Shown here piece by piece: positions 6,945 to 14,567 of a stretch of DNA of 16,241 nucleotides. The notes beneath the pieces were generated by a model. The model was not told the DNA's origin. It saw only the letters and a list, made by a program, of their open reading frames with translations, and did not search any database. The first letter of the stretch is position 1; each line of letters starts with the position of its first letter. A program made the translations under genes and the position numbers. This DNA comes from an uncultured Lachnospira sp. (lineage in GTDB: Bacteria; Bacillota; Clostridia; Lachnospirales; Lachnospiraceae). Location: assembly GCA_910585095.1 (NCBI GenBank), contig CAJUBU010000034.1, positions 1 to 16,241 of the forward strand. The letters run 5' to 3'.

Positions 6945-7041
6945 AGGGACTGCCACAAAATAAATCATTCACATAAGCAATACTCCAAATAATATGATAT
7001 TGCTTCTTGCTGAATTTTTTATTTTGCAACAGCCCCTTTTT
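6945..7041 (+). terminator. Long imperfect hairpin with a T tract, plus-strand terminator or attenuator
   Basis: Three blocks pair in order: GGG-CTG (6946-6952) with CAG-CCC (7030-7036), CAAAATAAA (6956-6964) with TTTATTTTG (7018-7026), and AAGCAATA (6975-6982) with TATTGCTT (6998-7005). Five T residues follow at 7037-7041. No plus-strand gene lies between here and the leftward HPt operon, so whatever it terminates must begin inside this gap. It ends about 100 bases before the yitT-like start. Confidence 0.65.
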
Positions 7042-7142
7042 CAAAAACATAGATTTATAGATTCTTTTTAACAACGTCAAAATAAATTCATTTTACAATT
7101 TCTTAAAAGATTTATATTAAAAACACAGAATGGGGGAATTTT

Positions 7143-8009
7143 ATGATTTGGAAAAATTTAAAAGTGAAAAATTTAATTATGTTGACTTTGGCGGGATTAA
7201 TTAATGCCTTTGGTGTTACATTTTTTCTATACCCCGTCAATTTATACGACTCTGGCGTTTCTGGAACATCTATGCTTCTGGCACAAATTACGCCTTCATA
7301 TCTGCCCTTATCTATTTTTTTGATTGCAATAAACCTGCCTTTGTTTTTCTATGGATATAAAAAAATGGGCATATCTTTTACTGTTTATTCCATCTATGCA
7401 GTAATGATTTATTCTATAACAGCATGGTTAATAACGGATATATTACCTGTCGATGTCAGCATAGCATCGCCTTTGGCAGAAAGTGACTTACTGTTATGTG
7501 CTATATTTGGCGGACTTATTTCAGGAATTGGCAGCGGTCTTACAATACGCTTTGGAGGCGCCATTGATGGTATAGAAATACTTGCTATTCTTTTTGCCAA
7601 AAAACTCAATCTCTCTGTTGGAACCTTTGTGATGGGTTACAACATCATTTTGTATGTTATTGCTGGATTGTTAAAAGAAAGCTGGATTTTACCACTGTAC
7701 TCTATTATTACCTATGCTTCTGCTCTCAAAACAGTTGATTTTATTGCAGAGGGCTTAGACAAAGCAAAATCAGCCATGATAATCACCAATAAACCCAAAG
7801 AAATATGCGATGCCCTGTCATCTGAATTTGGAAATGGCATTACGATTATGAATGTAAAAGGATATTATTCTGATAAAGATAAAACACTCATTTATTTTGT
7901 TGTAAACCGATTTCAAATTAATAAAGTGCGTAATATTGTCCTTGAAAATGATACATCAGCATATGTGACTATTACAGAAGTTGCCGACGTTTTAGGAAAC
8001 GGAAAATAA
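7143..8009 (+). CDS. YitT-family membrane protein with C-terminal DUF2179 domain
   Basis: The product has 288 residues. Five or six hydrophobic segments fill about 8-195, including LIMLTLAGLINAFGVTFFLY near the start and the glycine-rich LISGIGSGLTIRFGGAIDG (about 120-138) typical of YitT proteins. The soluble end (about 205-285), with AMIITNKPKEICDAL and GYYSDKDKTLIYFVV, is the DUF2179 domain. Family members are predicted transporters or regulators of unknown substrate. ATG 7143 has GGGGG 6-7 bases upstream. The gene stands alone, with a terminator at 8036 and a possible attenuator-like hairpin upstream. Confidence 0.92.
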   Translation: MIWKNLKVKNLIMLTLAGLINAFGVTFFLYPVNLYDSGVSGTSMLLAQITPSYLPLSIFLIAINLPLFFYGYKKMGISFTVYSIYAVMIYSITAWLITDILPVDVSIASPLAESDLLLCAIFGGLISGIGSGLTIRFGGAIDGIEILAILFAKKLNLSVGTFVMGYNIILYVIAGLLKESWILPLYSIITYASALKTVDFIAEGLDKAKSAMIITNKPKEICDALSSEFGNGITIMNVKGYYSDKDKTLIYFVVNRFQINKVRNIVLENDTSAYVTITEVADVLGNGK

Positions 8010-8035
8010 TTCCAAATAACTATTTTTTTAATAAT

Positions 8036-8095
8036 GTTAAAAAAGCTGTTGCAAAAAGAATTTTTATTTCTATTTTGCAACAGCTTCTTTTTTGT
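8036..8095. terminator. Bidirectional terminator between the yitT-like gene and spoIIID
   Basis: AGCTGTTGCAAAA (8044-8056) is a perfect 13-bp inverted repeat of 8073-8085. T-rich runs stand on both sides: TTCTTTTTT after the right arm on plus, and six T after the left arm on minus. It serves the converging genes that end at 8009 and 8109. Confidence 0.92.
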
Positions 8096-8108
8096 TAATA
8101 TAAAATTT

Positions 8109-8369
8109 TTAATGTGTAGTATTACTATGCAAATATTTTTCTTTCGTAGCCATACCACCACGAATATGGCGTTCAGCCTTATTGACATCAAGAATTTTAC
8201 GCACCTGTGCTGCAAGCACAGGGTCAACTTTAGATATACGCTCCGAACAATCTTTATGTACGGTTGATTTGCTCACACCAAACTGTTTAGCTGTCTGGCG
8301 CACGGTAGACTTTGTGTCTACTATATACTGCGCAGTTTTAATTACACGCTCTTCTATATATCCTTTCAA
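8109..8369 (-). CDS. spoIIID: Sporulation transcription regulator SpoIIID
   Basis: The open frame reaches an ATG at 8417, but the conserved protein begins at the TTG at 8369-8367 (MKGYIEERVIKTAQYI), with AGGGG 7 bases upstream; this gives 86 residues, the family's usual length. The helix-turn-helix STVRQTAKQFGVSKSTVHKD (21-40) and the family ending ERHIRGGMATKEKY are both clear. SpoIIID acts in the mother cell after engulfment starts, switching many sigma-E genes on or off. Its ribosome site is the 3' arm of a hairpin (8377-8413) that also looks like the terminator of the upstream HD-GYP gene. I found no convincing sigma-E promoter in the 84-base gap. Its presence indicates a spore former or a recent descendant of one. 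Confidence 0.95.
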   Translation of the reverse strand: MKGYIEERVIKTAQYIVDTKSTVRQTAKQFGVSKSTVHKDCSERISKVDPVLAAQVRKILDVNKAERHIRGGMATKEKYLHSNTTH

Positions 8370-8371
8370 AT

Positions 8372-8413
8372 AAAAACCCCTGCGAATATGTTTGTATAAT
8401 TTATTCGTAGGGG
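8372..8413 (-). terminator. Hairpin ending the HD-GYP gene and containing the spoIIID ribosome site
   Basis: On the minus strand CCCCTACGAATA (8413-8402) pairs with TATTCGCAGGGG (8388-8377) over 12 positions with one A-C mismatch and a 13-base loop, followed by TTTTTATTT. It lies 41 bases behind the HD-GYP stop, as a terminator should. The 3' arm AGGGG is also the only good ribosome site for the TTG start of spoIIID, so folding would both end transcription and hide that site. Confidence 0.7.
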
Positions 8414-8453
8414 GCATTAAATATGTCTTTAATTATAAAATTTTTTAAACCAA

Positions 8454-9581
8454 TTATATGATAGCTGTAATTGTTAAATCTCTTGTTTTTGAAAGGTCAA
8501 TAAACTTACCATTGCATGAAATTGTTGGTCTGCTTAAATTCATCTCATTTACAAGCATTACCTCACCAATTTGTCCATCCGACAATTTCACATTAGTATG
8601 TAGATATGATGTAACAACATTTCTTAAAAATGGAAGGGTTATAGAAGGGTCAAGTGTAGAAAAACATTCTTGCTCCATCATTCTTATAACAGTAAACGGA
8701 CAAACCGCACCTCTATAAGCTCGGTTCGATGTCATGGCATCGTATATATCAGCAACGGCTATAATCTTCGCATATACAGGAATCTTATCATTTGTAATAC
8801 CAAAAGGATAACCTGTTCCATTGCACTTTTCATGATGAAGAAGACAAGCCTCTTTCACTCTCGCATCGATATTTTTCTCTTTTAAAATATCATATCCTAA
8901 ATTCACATGACTTTTCATCATCTCAAATTCTTCATCCGTAAGTTTTTCTGCTTTATAAAGAATTTCATCTGGAATAATTACTTTTCCTATATCATGTAAT
9001 AAACCGCACAATGTAAGAATACGGACATCCTCTTGTGAAAAATGAAGCCATTGCCCAATAATCGATGCTACCAGTGCAACATTAATACTATGCGTATAGG
9101 TTAAATCATCAACTGCCCTTAAACTGTGAATCATATCAAACATTTGCAACCTGTTTGTGTAAGTTGATAACAACTGCTCTGAATTTTTTAATAGTGCTGC
9201 CTCATCAATCTCAATATTTTTTGTTGCAATTTCATTAAGTTGTGTTTTTAAATCACTTATTGCTGTAGTATATCCTTTATTAAACTCTTTAAATGACTTT
9301 GTATTTCTTATCTTTTCATAATATGTAGCATTTTCTTCCTGTTCCTCTTGTGCCACTTGTATTGATTCTACACTTTGAGGTGGAGAATATGGTGCATCCA
9401 CAATACAAATCTCAAGAATATGATTCCCTGATATCTTGGCAATAATATCTACATCAAGAACCGTTCCTCTTGCCATAAACAAGGAGCCATCTCCCATAAC
9501 GATATCTTTTGCTAACACCATTCCTGGCTCAGCATCAAATACAAATATTTTCTTCGTCTTTATACTACTTAAATCACCCAT
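8454..9581 (-). CDS. HD-GYP domain cyclic-di-GMP phosphodiesterase
   Basis: The frame is open from a GTG at 9602, but AGAAAGG directly abuts that codon. The ATG at 9581 (MGDLSSIKTKK), with AAGGCGG about 10 bases upstream, is the more likely start, giving 375 residues. In the longer numbering, the N-terminal part (about 18-70) has PGMVLAKDI and LFMARGTVLD, an input domain often attached to HD-GYP proteins. An acidic linker follows, then the HD-GYP domain (about 150-320) with GLLHDIGKVIIPDEIL (HD 203-204), HHEKCNGTGYP (256-266) and VADIYDAMTSNRAY. The last 60 residues form a small beta-rich domain ending ISCNGKFIDLSKTRDL. All catalytic residues are present. It has no receiver, unlike the HD-GYP protein at 3987-5057. 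It has its own consensus promoter. Confidence 0.93.
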   Translation of the reverse strand: MGDLSSIKTKKIFVFDAEPGMVLAKDIVMGDGSLFMARGTVLDVDIIAKISGNHILEICIVDAPYSPPQSVESIQVAQEEQEENATYYEKIRNTKSFKEFNKGYTTAISDLKTQLNEIATKNIEIDEAALLKNSEQLLSTYTNRLQMFDMIHSLRAVDDLTYTHSINVALVASIIGQWLHFSQEDVRILTLCGLLHDIGKVIIPDEILYKAEKLTDEEFEMMKSHVNLGYDILKEKNIDARVKEACLLHHEKCNGTGYPFGITNDKIPVYAKIIAVADIYDAMTSNRAYRGAVCPFTVIRMMEQECFSTLDPSITLPFLRNVVTSYLHTNVKLSDGQIGEVMLVNEMNLSRPTISCNGKFIDLSKTRDLTITAII

Positions 9582-9642
9582 TCTGTTTAAACCGCCTTTC
9601 ACCTTTCTTCAGTATAACTAAAATCACATTATCGCTTATTTA

Positions 9643-9671
9643 ATTATAGGAAATTATATAAAAAATGTCAA
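9643..9671 (-). promoter_or_regulatory. Consensus sigma-A promoter of the HD-GYP gene
   Basis: On the minus strand TTGACA (9671-9666) and TATAAT (9648-9643) are both perfect and 17 bases apart. Transcription would start near 9636, about 55 bases before the ATG at 9581. It stands back to back with the trkA promoter. Confidence 0.85.
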
Positions 9672-9693
9672 ATTCAATAAATAAATTATGCTA

Positions 9694-9723
9694 TTGCAAC
9701 AATCACTATGAAGAATGTATAAT
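9694..9723 (+). promoter_or_regulatory. Promoter of trkA
   Basis: TTGCAA (9694-9699) and TATAAT (9718-9723) are separated by 18 bases. A start near 9730 would give a leader of about 34 bases before the ATG at 9764. Only 22 bases separate this -35 from the -35 of the divergent HD-GYP promoter. Confidence 0.6.
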
Positions 9724-9763
9724 AACTATAATATTTTTATAAATTTTACTGAAAGGCTTTTAT

Positions 9764-11158
9764 ATGTTTAAGAAAAGTAACACTGCCCCTAAACAGGGAC
9801 TTAGTATCATTATTGTAGGCTGTGGCAAAGTTGGTCTTACCCTTGTTGAACAATTAGTAAAAGAAGGACATGATATAACTGTTATTGACAAACGTTATGA
9901 GCGTATACAAGAGACGACCAATCTATATGATATTATGGGAATTGTTGGCAATGGAGCCAGCTACAGCGTTCAGATGGAAGCAGGCATTGAAAATACGGAC
10001 TTAATTATTGCTGTCACTGATTCGGACGAACTGAATCTGCTTTGCTGTACCGTTGCAAAAAGAGTTGGTAACTGTGCTGCGATTGCTAGAGTGCGCAATC
10101 CTGATTACAGTGAAGAAGTTGTATATTTGCGTGAAAAATTAGGACTTGTACTTATTATCAATCCTGAGTTGGAAGCAGCTAAAGAAGCGGCTCGCATTCT
10201 ATATCTTCCAACAGCACTTGAAGTAAACTCTTTTGCACATGGTCAAGCAGAACTTATTAAATTTAAAGTACCTGTCAACAACATTCTGCATACAATGACT
10301 GTTGCTAAACTGGGACACTCTATTACTAATGATATTCTTATCTGTGCCATTGAACGCAATAATGAGGTTCATATACCAAATGGTGACTTTCAGATATTAT
10401 CTGGAGATATCCTCTCTTTTGTGGCACAGCGTAAAGCAGCACGCTTATTTTTAAGACAGATTGGATTTAATACAAAACAAGTTAAAAATGCAATGATTAT
10501 TGGCGGAAGTAAAGCAAGCTATTATCTTGCAAAAGAATTAATCAATACAGGCATCGATGTTAAAATTATTGAACAGAGTAAAGAACATTGTCAATTATTA
10601 AGCGTTGCATTGCCAAAAGCAATTATTATTAATGGGGATGGTACAGACCAAGACCTCTTAAAAGAAGAAGGATTAGAACAAATTGAGGCATTTATTCCTT
10701 TAACAGGTATTGACGAGGAAAACATTATATTAACCTTACATGCAAAGCAAGTTTCCAATGCAAAGGTTATCACAAAGATTAATCGATTAAATTTTAAAAA
10801 TGTTATTAATTCGCTTGATTTAGGAAGTGTTGTCTATCCAAGTTATATAACCTCTGAGGCAATTATTGCTTATGTTCGTGCAAGAAAAAACTCATTGAAC
10901 AGCAATAATATTGAAACCTTATATCATATGTTTGACCATCGTGTTGAGGCTATTGAGCTTCGTGTTCTTGAAGCTTCCTCTGTAACAGGTATAGCCTTAA
11001 AAGATTTAAACTTAAAAAAAGATACTCTGATATCATTTATTAACAGAAATGGCCATATTATTATACCAACTGGCAACGATTGTATTGCTGTTGGCGATAC
11101 GGTTATGATTGTCACAAAGCAAACTGGATTTGATAATATTAAGGACATTACAAAATAG
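9764..11158 (+). CDS. trkA: Trk potassium uptake system regulatory subunit TrkA
   Basis: The product has 464 residues with the double TrkA layout: RCK-N (about 12-130), RCK-C (about 150-232), RCK-N (about 240-360), RCK-C (about 388-460). The first Rossmann fold is intact, with GCGKVG (19-24) and D42 ending strand 2, so it should bind NAD(H). The second has GGSKAS (247-252), where the last glycine is lost, and E270; its nucleotide preference may differ. TrkA forms the cytosolic ring that gates the TrkH channel in response to nucleotide. The ATG at 9764 has AAAGG about 7 bases upstream. The TrkH gene follows after 176 bases. Confidence 0.96.
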   Translation: MFKKSNTAPKQGLSIIIVGCGKVGLTLVEQLVKEGHDITVIDKRYERIQETTNLYDIMGIVGNGASYSVQMEAGIENTDLIIAVTDSDELNLLCCTVAKRVGNCAAIARVRNPDYSEEVVYLREKLGLVLIINPELEAAKEAARILYLPTALEVNSFAHGQAELIKFKVPVNNILHTMTVAKLGHSITNDILICAIERNNEVHIPNGDFQILSGDILSFVAQRKAARLFLRQIGFNTKQVKNAMIIGGSKASYYLAKELINTGIDVKIIEQSKEHCQLLSVALPKAIIINGDGTDQDLLKEEGLEQIEAFIPLTGIDEENIILTLHAKQVSNAKVITKINRLNFKNVINSLDLGSVVYPSYITSEAIIAYVRARKNSLNSNNIETLYHMFDHRVEAIELRVLEASSVTGIALKDLNLKKDTLISFINRNGHIIIPTGNDCIAVGDTVMIVTKQTGFDNIKDITK

Positions 11159-11334
11159 GAAATAGTGTGAAAAATAATGCTGATGCACTTATTATTTCAC
11201 AAACAAACAAGTTTGTTACCTATTTGTGCCGAAGCGTCACAAATAGGGTTGTTTGATGCGACAATAGAAATCGCCTACGCGAATTTCTATTGCGCAATTC
11301 CTACGCTACGCTTCGGAATGGGGGATTTTTACTG
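11159..11334 (+). promoter_or_regulatory. Highly structured trkA-trkH spacer, candidate cis-regulatory RNA or REP-like repeat
   Basis: Consecutive inverted repeats fill the gap: 11166-11201 (TGTGAAA/TTTCACA), 11202-11217 (AACAAAC/GTTTGTT), 11219-11247 (CCTATTTGTG/CACAAATAGG) and 11257-11296 (CAATAGAAAT/ATTTCTATTG with an inner CGC/GCG). The 9-base loop of the third, CCGAAGCGT (11229-11237), is perfectly complementary to ACGCTTCGG (11308-11316), just before the GGGGG ribosome site at 11320-11324. ATTCC (11297-11301) can instead pair with GGAAT (11315-11319). CAAACAA (11204-11210) can also pair with TTGTTTG (11249-11255). Mutually exclusive pairings point to a switch, but a dispersed palindromic repeat is an alternative. 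It does not resemble the known cyclic-di-AMP riboswitch to my eye. Confidence 0.6.
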
Positions 11335-12786
11335 ATGAATAGGTCTGTAATACGTTTCATTTTGGGCAATATACTTAAAATTGAAGGAATATTGATGGCG
11401 CTTCCTTGTGTTATTGCGTTAATATATGGAGAAAAGGAAGGATTTAGCTACCTTATTGTAGGTTTAATAAGCACGATTTTAGGTTTTATCATTACCAGTA
11501 AAAAACCAAAAGAATTTATTATCTATTTAAAAGACGGCTGCATAGCCACATCGTTAAGTTGGATTCTTATGAGTATTGTAGGCGCTTTGCCATTTGTACT
11601 GACAAGAGAAATCCCTTCTTTTACGGATGCTTTATTTGAGACCATCTCTGGATTTACAACAACAGGTGCAAGTATTCTAAGCGATGTTGAAGCACTGTCT
11701 TTTTGCTCTTTGACATGGCGTAGCTTTACCCACTGGATTGGCGGTATGGGGGTATTGGTATTTTTAATTGCAATTATTCCCTTAAGCGGAGGATTTAATA
11801 TTAATCTTATGCGTGCTGAAAGTCCAGGTCCTTCTGTCGGAAAGCTTGTTCCAAAGGTGCGATACACTGCACGTTTACTTTATATTATTTATTTTGGAAT
11901 GACTTTGATTGAATTTTTGCTCCTTATCTTGGGAAAAATGTCTGCATTTGACGCTATGAATACAGCCTTTGGAACCGCTGGCACTGGTGGTTTTGGCATT
12001 AAAAATAGCAGTATTGGCGAATATTCTAGCTATATTCAATGGATTGTCACCATTTTTATGATTCTATTTGGTGTTAATTTTAATGCGTATTATCTTATGA
12101 TATTTGGCAAACTTCGCAAAGCCTTATGTATTGAAGAAGTGCGATGTTACTTTTTTATTATTTGTTCTTCTGTTTTTATTATATTTTTTAATATAATAGA
12201 TACCTGTAAAAATATTGGAGAGGCACTTCGACTAGCTTCCTTTCAGGTTGCATCGATTATTACCACAACAGGATTTTCTACAACAGACTATGAATTGTGG
12301 CCGCAGGCTTCCAAGACAATTCTTGTACTGCTAATGTTTATTGGTGCATGTGCTGGAAGTACAGGCGGTGGCATTAAAGTTTCAAGATTTGTTATTCTTG
12401 TAAAAACCATGTTTAAGGAGTTGGGTTCCTATATTCACCCTAGAAGCGTTAAAAAAATAAAGATTGATGGCAAACCTGTTGAACATGAGGTTATTCGCTC
12501 TACAAATGTATATATTATAACTTTTGTATTAATATTTGCACTATCTGTTCTTCTGATTTCTTTTGAAGAAAAAGATTTGACAACTAATTTTACCGCTGTT
12601 GCTGCTACTATTAATAATATTGGTCCTGGACTTGAGCTTGTCGGTCCAACACAAAATTTTGGACATTTTAGTGCTTTTTCTAAATATGTTCTTATGTTTG
12701 ATATGCTTGCTGGCAGATTGGAGCTTTTTCCATTAATGTTATTGTTCCATCCAACTGTATGGAAAGAATTTTTATATAAGAAGTGA
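11335..12786 (+). CDS. trkH: Trk potassium uptake channel TrkH
   Basis: The frame is open from 11290, but those first codons lie in the repeat-rich leader. The ATG at 11335 (MNRSVIRFILGN), with GGGGG about 10 bases upstream, is the natural start, giving 483 residues. The four pore loops carry the selectivity-filter glycines: TTTGAS (108-113), TAGTGGFG (214-221), TTTGFS (310-315) and NNIGPG (427-432). Hydrophobic helices alternate with these, as in the eight to ten membrane helices of TrkH/KtrB. It moves K+ inward, gated by TrkA. The length matches the family and no damage is seen. The upstream leader may control its translation separately from trkA. Confidence 0.96.
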   Translation: MNRSVIRFILGNILKIEGILMALPCVIALIYGEKEGFSYLIVGLISTILGFIITSKKPKEFIIYLKDGCIATSLSWILMSIVGALPFVLTREIPSFTDALFETISGFTTTGASILSDVEALSFCSLTWRSFTHWIGGMGVLVFLIAIIPLSGGFNINLMRAESPGPSVGKLVPKVRYTARLLYIIYFGMTLIEFLLLILGKMSAFDAMNTAFGTAGTGGFGIKNSSIGEYSSYIQWIVTIFMILFGVNFNAYYLMIFGKLRKALCIEEVRCYFFIICSSVFIIFFNIIDTCKNIGEALRLASFQVASIITTTGFSTTDYELWPQASKTILVLLMFIGACAGSTGGGIKVSRFVILVKTMFKELGSYIHPRSVKKIKIDGKPVEHEVIRSTNVYIITFVLIFALSVLLISFEEKDLTTNFTAVAATINNIGPGLELVGPTQNFGHFSAFSKYVLMFDMLAGRLELFPLMLLFHPTVWKEFLYKK

Positions 12787-12790
12787 TGCA

Positions 12791-12814
12791 CTCCCACCAC
12801 TTTAGAAGTGGGAG
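12791..12814. repeat. Hairpin behind trkH, IS200/IS605-end-like
   Basis: CTCCCAC (12791-12797) pairs with GTGGGAG (12808-12814); an alternative register pairs ACTT (12799-12802) with AAGT (12806-12809) above a bulge. It begins 4 bases after the trkH stop but has no T tract, so it is a poor intrinsic terminator. An imperfect bulged hairpin followed by CTTCCTGCT reminds me of the right ends of IS200/IS605-type elements. No transposase is present, so at most this is a remnant. Confidence 0.35.
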
Positions 12815-12923
12815 CTTCCTGCTAAAAGAAGATAAAACTAACTATCTTATAATAAACAAATGAAACATAAAAATTAACACAACAAAATTTCACGCGAAAA
12901 ACAACGCAGAAAAGAGGTTTAAT

Positions 12924-14567
12924 ATGTATCAATGTCCTAGTTGTGGCGGAGGTCTTGTATTTGACATTCCCACACAACAATTATCATGTGAACATTGCGA
13001 TTCCAAATTTGACCCTTATGAAATCAACAAAGAATCGGATGCCGAAACACAGCAATATTATGATGTTACTGTGTTTACATGTCCACAATGCGGCGGAGAA
13101 ATTATAAGTTCAGATAACACAGCAGCAAACTTTTGCAGTTTTTGTGGCGCTTCAACCATTCTCACTAGCAGACTAAGCAAAGAAAAACGCCCAAGTTATA
13201 TTATTCCTTTTAAAAAGACAAAAGAAGATTGTAAAAAGCAATACTTAAAAACACTTCGACATGCTATATTTACGCCTAAAGAATTAAAAAGCCCTGCTTA
13301 TATTGACGAATTTAGAGGAATTTATATGCCATATTGGGCATATCACATAACACATAAAGGAACCGTCTGTTTGGATTGTTCACGTTCACACCAACAAGGC
13401 GATTATATTTGTACAGACCATTATAAGCTTTATGGTGATTTAAATTCTTCTCATAAAGGTATCTCTTATGACGCTTCTTCGTCCTTTGATGATACTATCA
13501 GTGAGCGAATTGCTCCATATGACGTAAAAAATATGAACCATTTTACACCATCTTTTCTCAGTGGTTTTTATGCAGATACCAGTGATGTTGATGCGAATAT
13601 ATATGAGCCTGATGCAATAAAAATTGCCAATCAGTCCGCCTATACATATATAAAAAATAACACAGACTTACATTCTGGTGTACATTTTGACTCAAACAAT
13701 AACTTAACGAATAAACTCCATGCAAGATGTGAACATGTTGACACCGCAATGTTTCCTGTATGGTTTTTATCGTATCGAAATAAAGACCGTGTGGCATATG
13801 CGACAGTCAATGGGCAAACGGGTAAGGTTGCTGCTGATTTACCTGTATCTATTGGCAAATATATGATTGGTTCTATTATTTTAGCTATTCCAATATTTAT
13901 ACTGCTCAATATGTTTTTTACGTTAAGACCAACCATTACATTGACTATTACATCTATTTTAGCATTACTATCCATTATCCTTTACCATATTGAACTTGGA
14001 CAGATTGTTCGCAAAGATTTACATGAGAACGATAGAGGTCTTATTGCAGCACAACAAAAAAAAGCAAACAACAATAATAATAACAATAGCAACAATAATA
14101 ATCGCAATAATAACAACAATAATAATCGCAATCGGAAAAAAAATATGTCAAAAACTTCTGTGGCTATAATTATTTCTTTATTTATAGTTTCCATTGTATT
14201 TAACATTGTCCGAATTATTCTGCCAATTGGTCATCCTTTGAATTTTAATTTATCTGGCAAATTTATTTTTATTGGAATTATAACAATATTAGGATTGATT
14301 ATTTGCAGTTTAAGTATGAAAAAGCAGAAAAAAACAACACCAAACTCTGTTTTACCAGGTTCTATCGGATCACTTATTGCTCTTTTTATTGCAGCAATTA
14401 TTCAATTTATCAATCCTGTATCGGATTTATATTTTTATGGGGCATGTATTTTATCCCTTATTACAATTATGTTTTCACTTATCAACTTAATTCGATATTA
14501 CAATATTTTGGCAACACGTAAGCTGCCTCAATTTGATAACTACAAAGGAGGTAATGATAGTGCATAA
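12924..14567 (+). CDS. Zinc-ribbon polytopic membrane protein with Asn-rich loop
   Basis: The product has 547 residues and the family has no firm function. Two zinc ribbons open it: CPSC/CEHC (C4, C7, C22, C25) and CPQC/CSFC (C53, C56, C71, C74). A soluble domain (about 90-310) includes PYWAYHITHKGTV and MFPVWFLSY. Six likely membrane helices follow: about 313-332, 337-355, 411-433, 446-464, 478-497 and 503-524. Between helices 2 and 3 lies a charged linker with an almost pure asparagine tract (382-402), encoded by AAC/AAT repeats. The ATG at 12924 has AGAGG about 6 bases upstream. It overlaps the TPM-domain gene by 8 bases (GTGCATAA), so the two are probably co-translated. TATAAT at 12848-12853 may be a -10, but no good -35 is seen. 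Confidence 0.82.
   Translation: MYQCPSCGGGLVFDIPTQQLSCEHCDSKFDPYEINKESDAETQQYYDVTVFTCPQCGGEIISSDNTAANFCSFCGASTILTSRLSKEKRPSYIIPFKKTKEDCKKQYLKTLRHAIFTPKELKSPAYIDEFRGIYMPYWAYHITHKGTVCLDCSRSHQQGDYICTDHYKLYGDLNSSHKGISYDASSSFDDTISERIAPYDVKNMNHFTPSFLSGFYADTSDVDANIYEPDAIKIANQSAYTYIKNNTDLHSGVHFDSNNNLTNKLHARCEHVDTAMFPVWFLSYRNKDRVAYATVNGQTGKVAADLPVSIGKYMIGSIILAIPIFILLNMFFTLRPTITLTITSILALLSIILYHIELGQIVRKDLHENDRGLIAAQQKKANNNNNNNSNNNNRNNNNNNNRNRKKNMSKTSVAIIISLFIVSIVFNIVRIILPIGHPLNFNLSGKFIFIGIITILGLIICSLSMKKQKKTTPNSVLPGSIGSLIALFIAAIIQFINPVSDLYFYGACILSLITIMFSLINLIRYYNILATRKLPQFDNYKGGNDSA

Larger units (their letters stand above)
6670..7142. other. Divergent gene-free region with ATTAGAAC repeats, a plus promoter and a long hairpin
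   Basis: No coding frame of note is seen. The gap holds the start signals of the leftward HPt operon (TATAAT on the minus strand at 6694-6689) and those of the rightward yitT-like gene. Three ATTAGAAC motifs occur, at 6734-6741, 6851-6858 and inverted at 6925-6932. A plus promoter candidate (6845-6872) and a terminator-like hairpin (6945-7041) are listed separately. A weak TTTACA (7092) with TATTAA 17 bases on could serve the gene at 7143. Confidence 0.6.

Noticed and set aside
8034..8373. Plus-strand frames and a longer minus-strand frame over the terminator and spoIIID
   Set aside because: SpoIIID accounts for the coding signal, and the frames run through the terminator hairpin.
8370..8417. 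ATG start for SpoIIID at 8417
   Set aside because: The extra 16 residues lie in the hairpin and are absent from family members; TTG at 8369 has AGGGG at 7 bases and gives the normal N-terminus.
11290..11334. Longer start for TrkH with 15 extra residues
   Set aside because: These codons fall in the inverted-repeat leader and have no ribosome site before them, while the ATG at 11335 follows GGGGG and begins a normal TrkH N-terminus.
11159..11334. Known cyclic-di-AMP (ydaO-type) riboswitch
   Set aside because: Potassium genes are often controlled by it, but I do not see its conserved core or its purine-rich motifs; the hairpins differ.
14068..14130. CRISPR-like or tandem DNA repeat
   Set aside because: It is a triplet microsatellite in a coding frame with no spacers.
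13982..14206. Leucine-rich minus-strand frame opposite the zinc-ribbon gene
   Set aside because: The leucine run is the complement of the Asn codon repeat and the real gene on the plus strand is intact.
14533..14559. Upstream starts for the TPM protein
   Set aside because: The ATG at 14533 precedes the AAAGGAGG site, and the ATG at 14554 is only 2 bases from it; GTG at 14560 has correct spacing.
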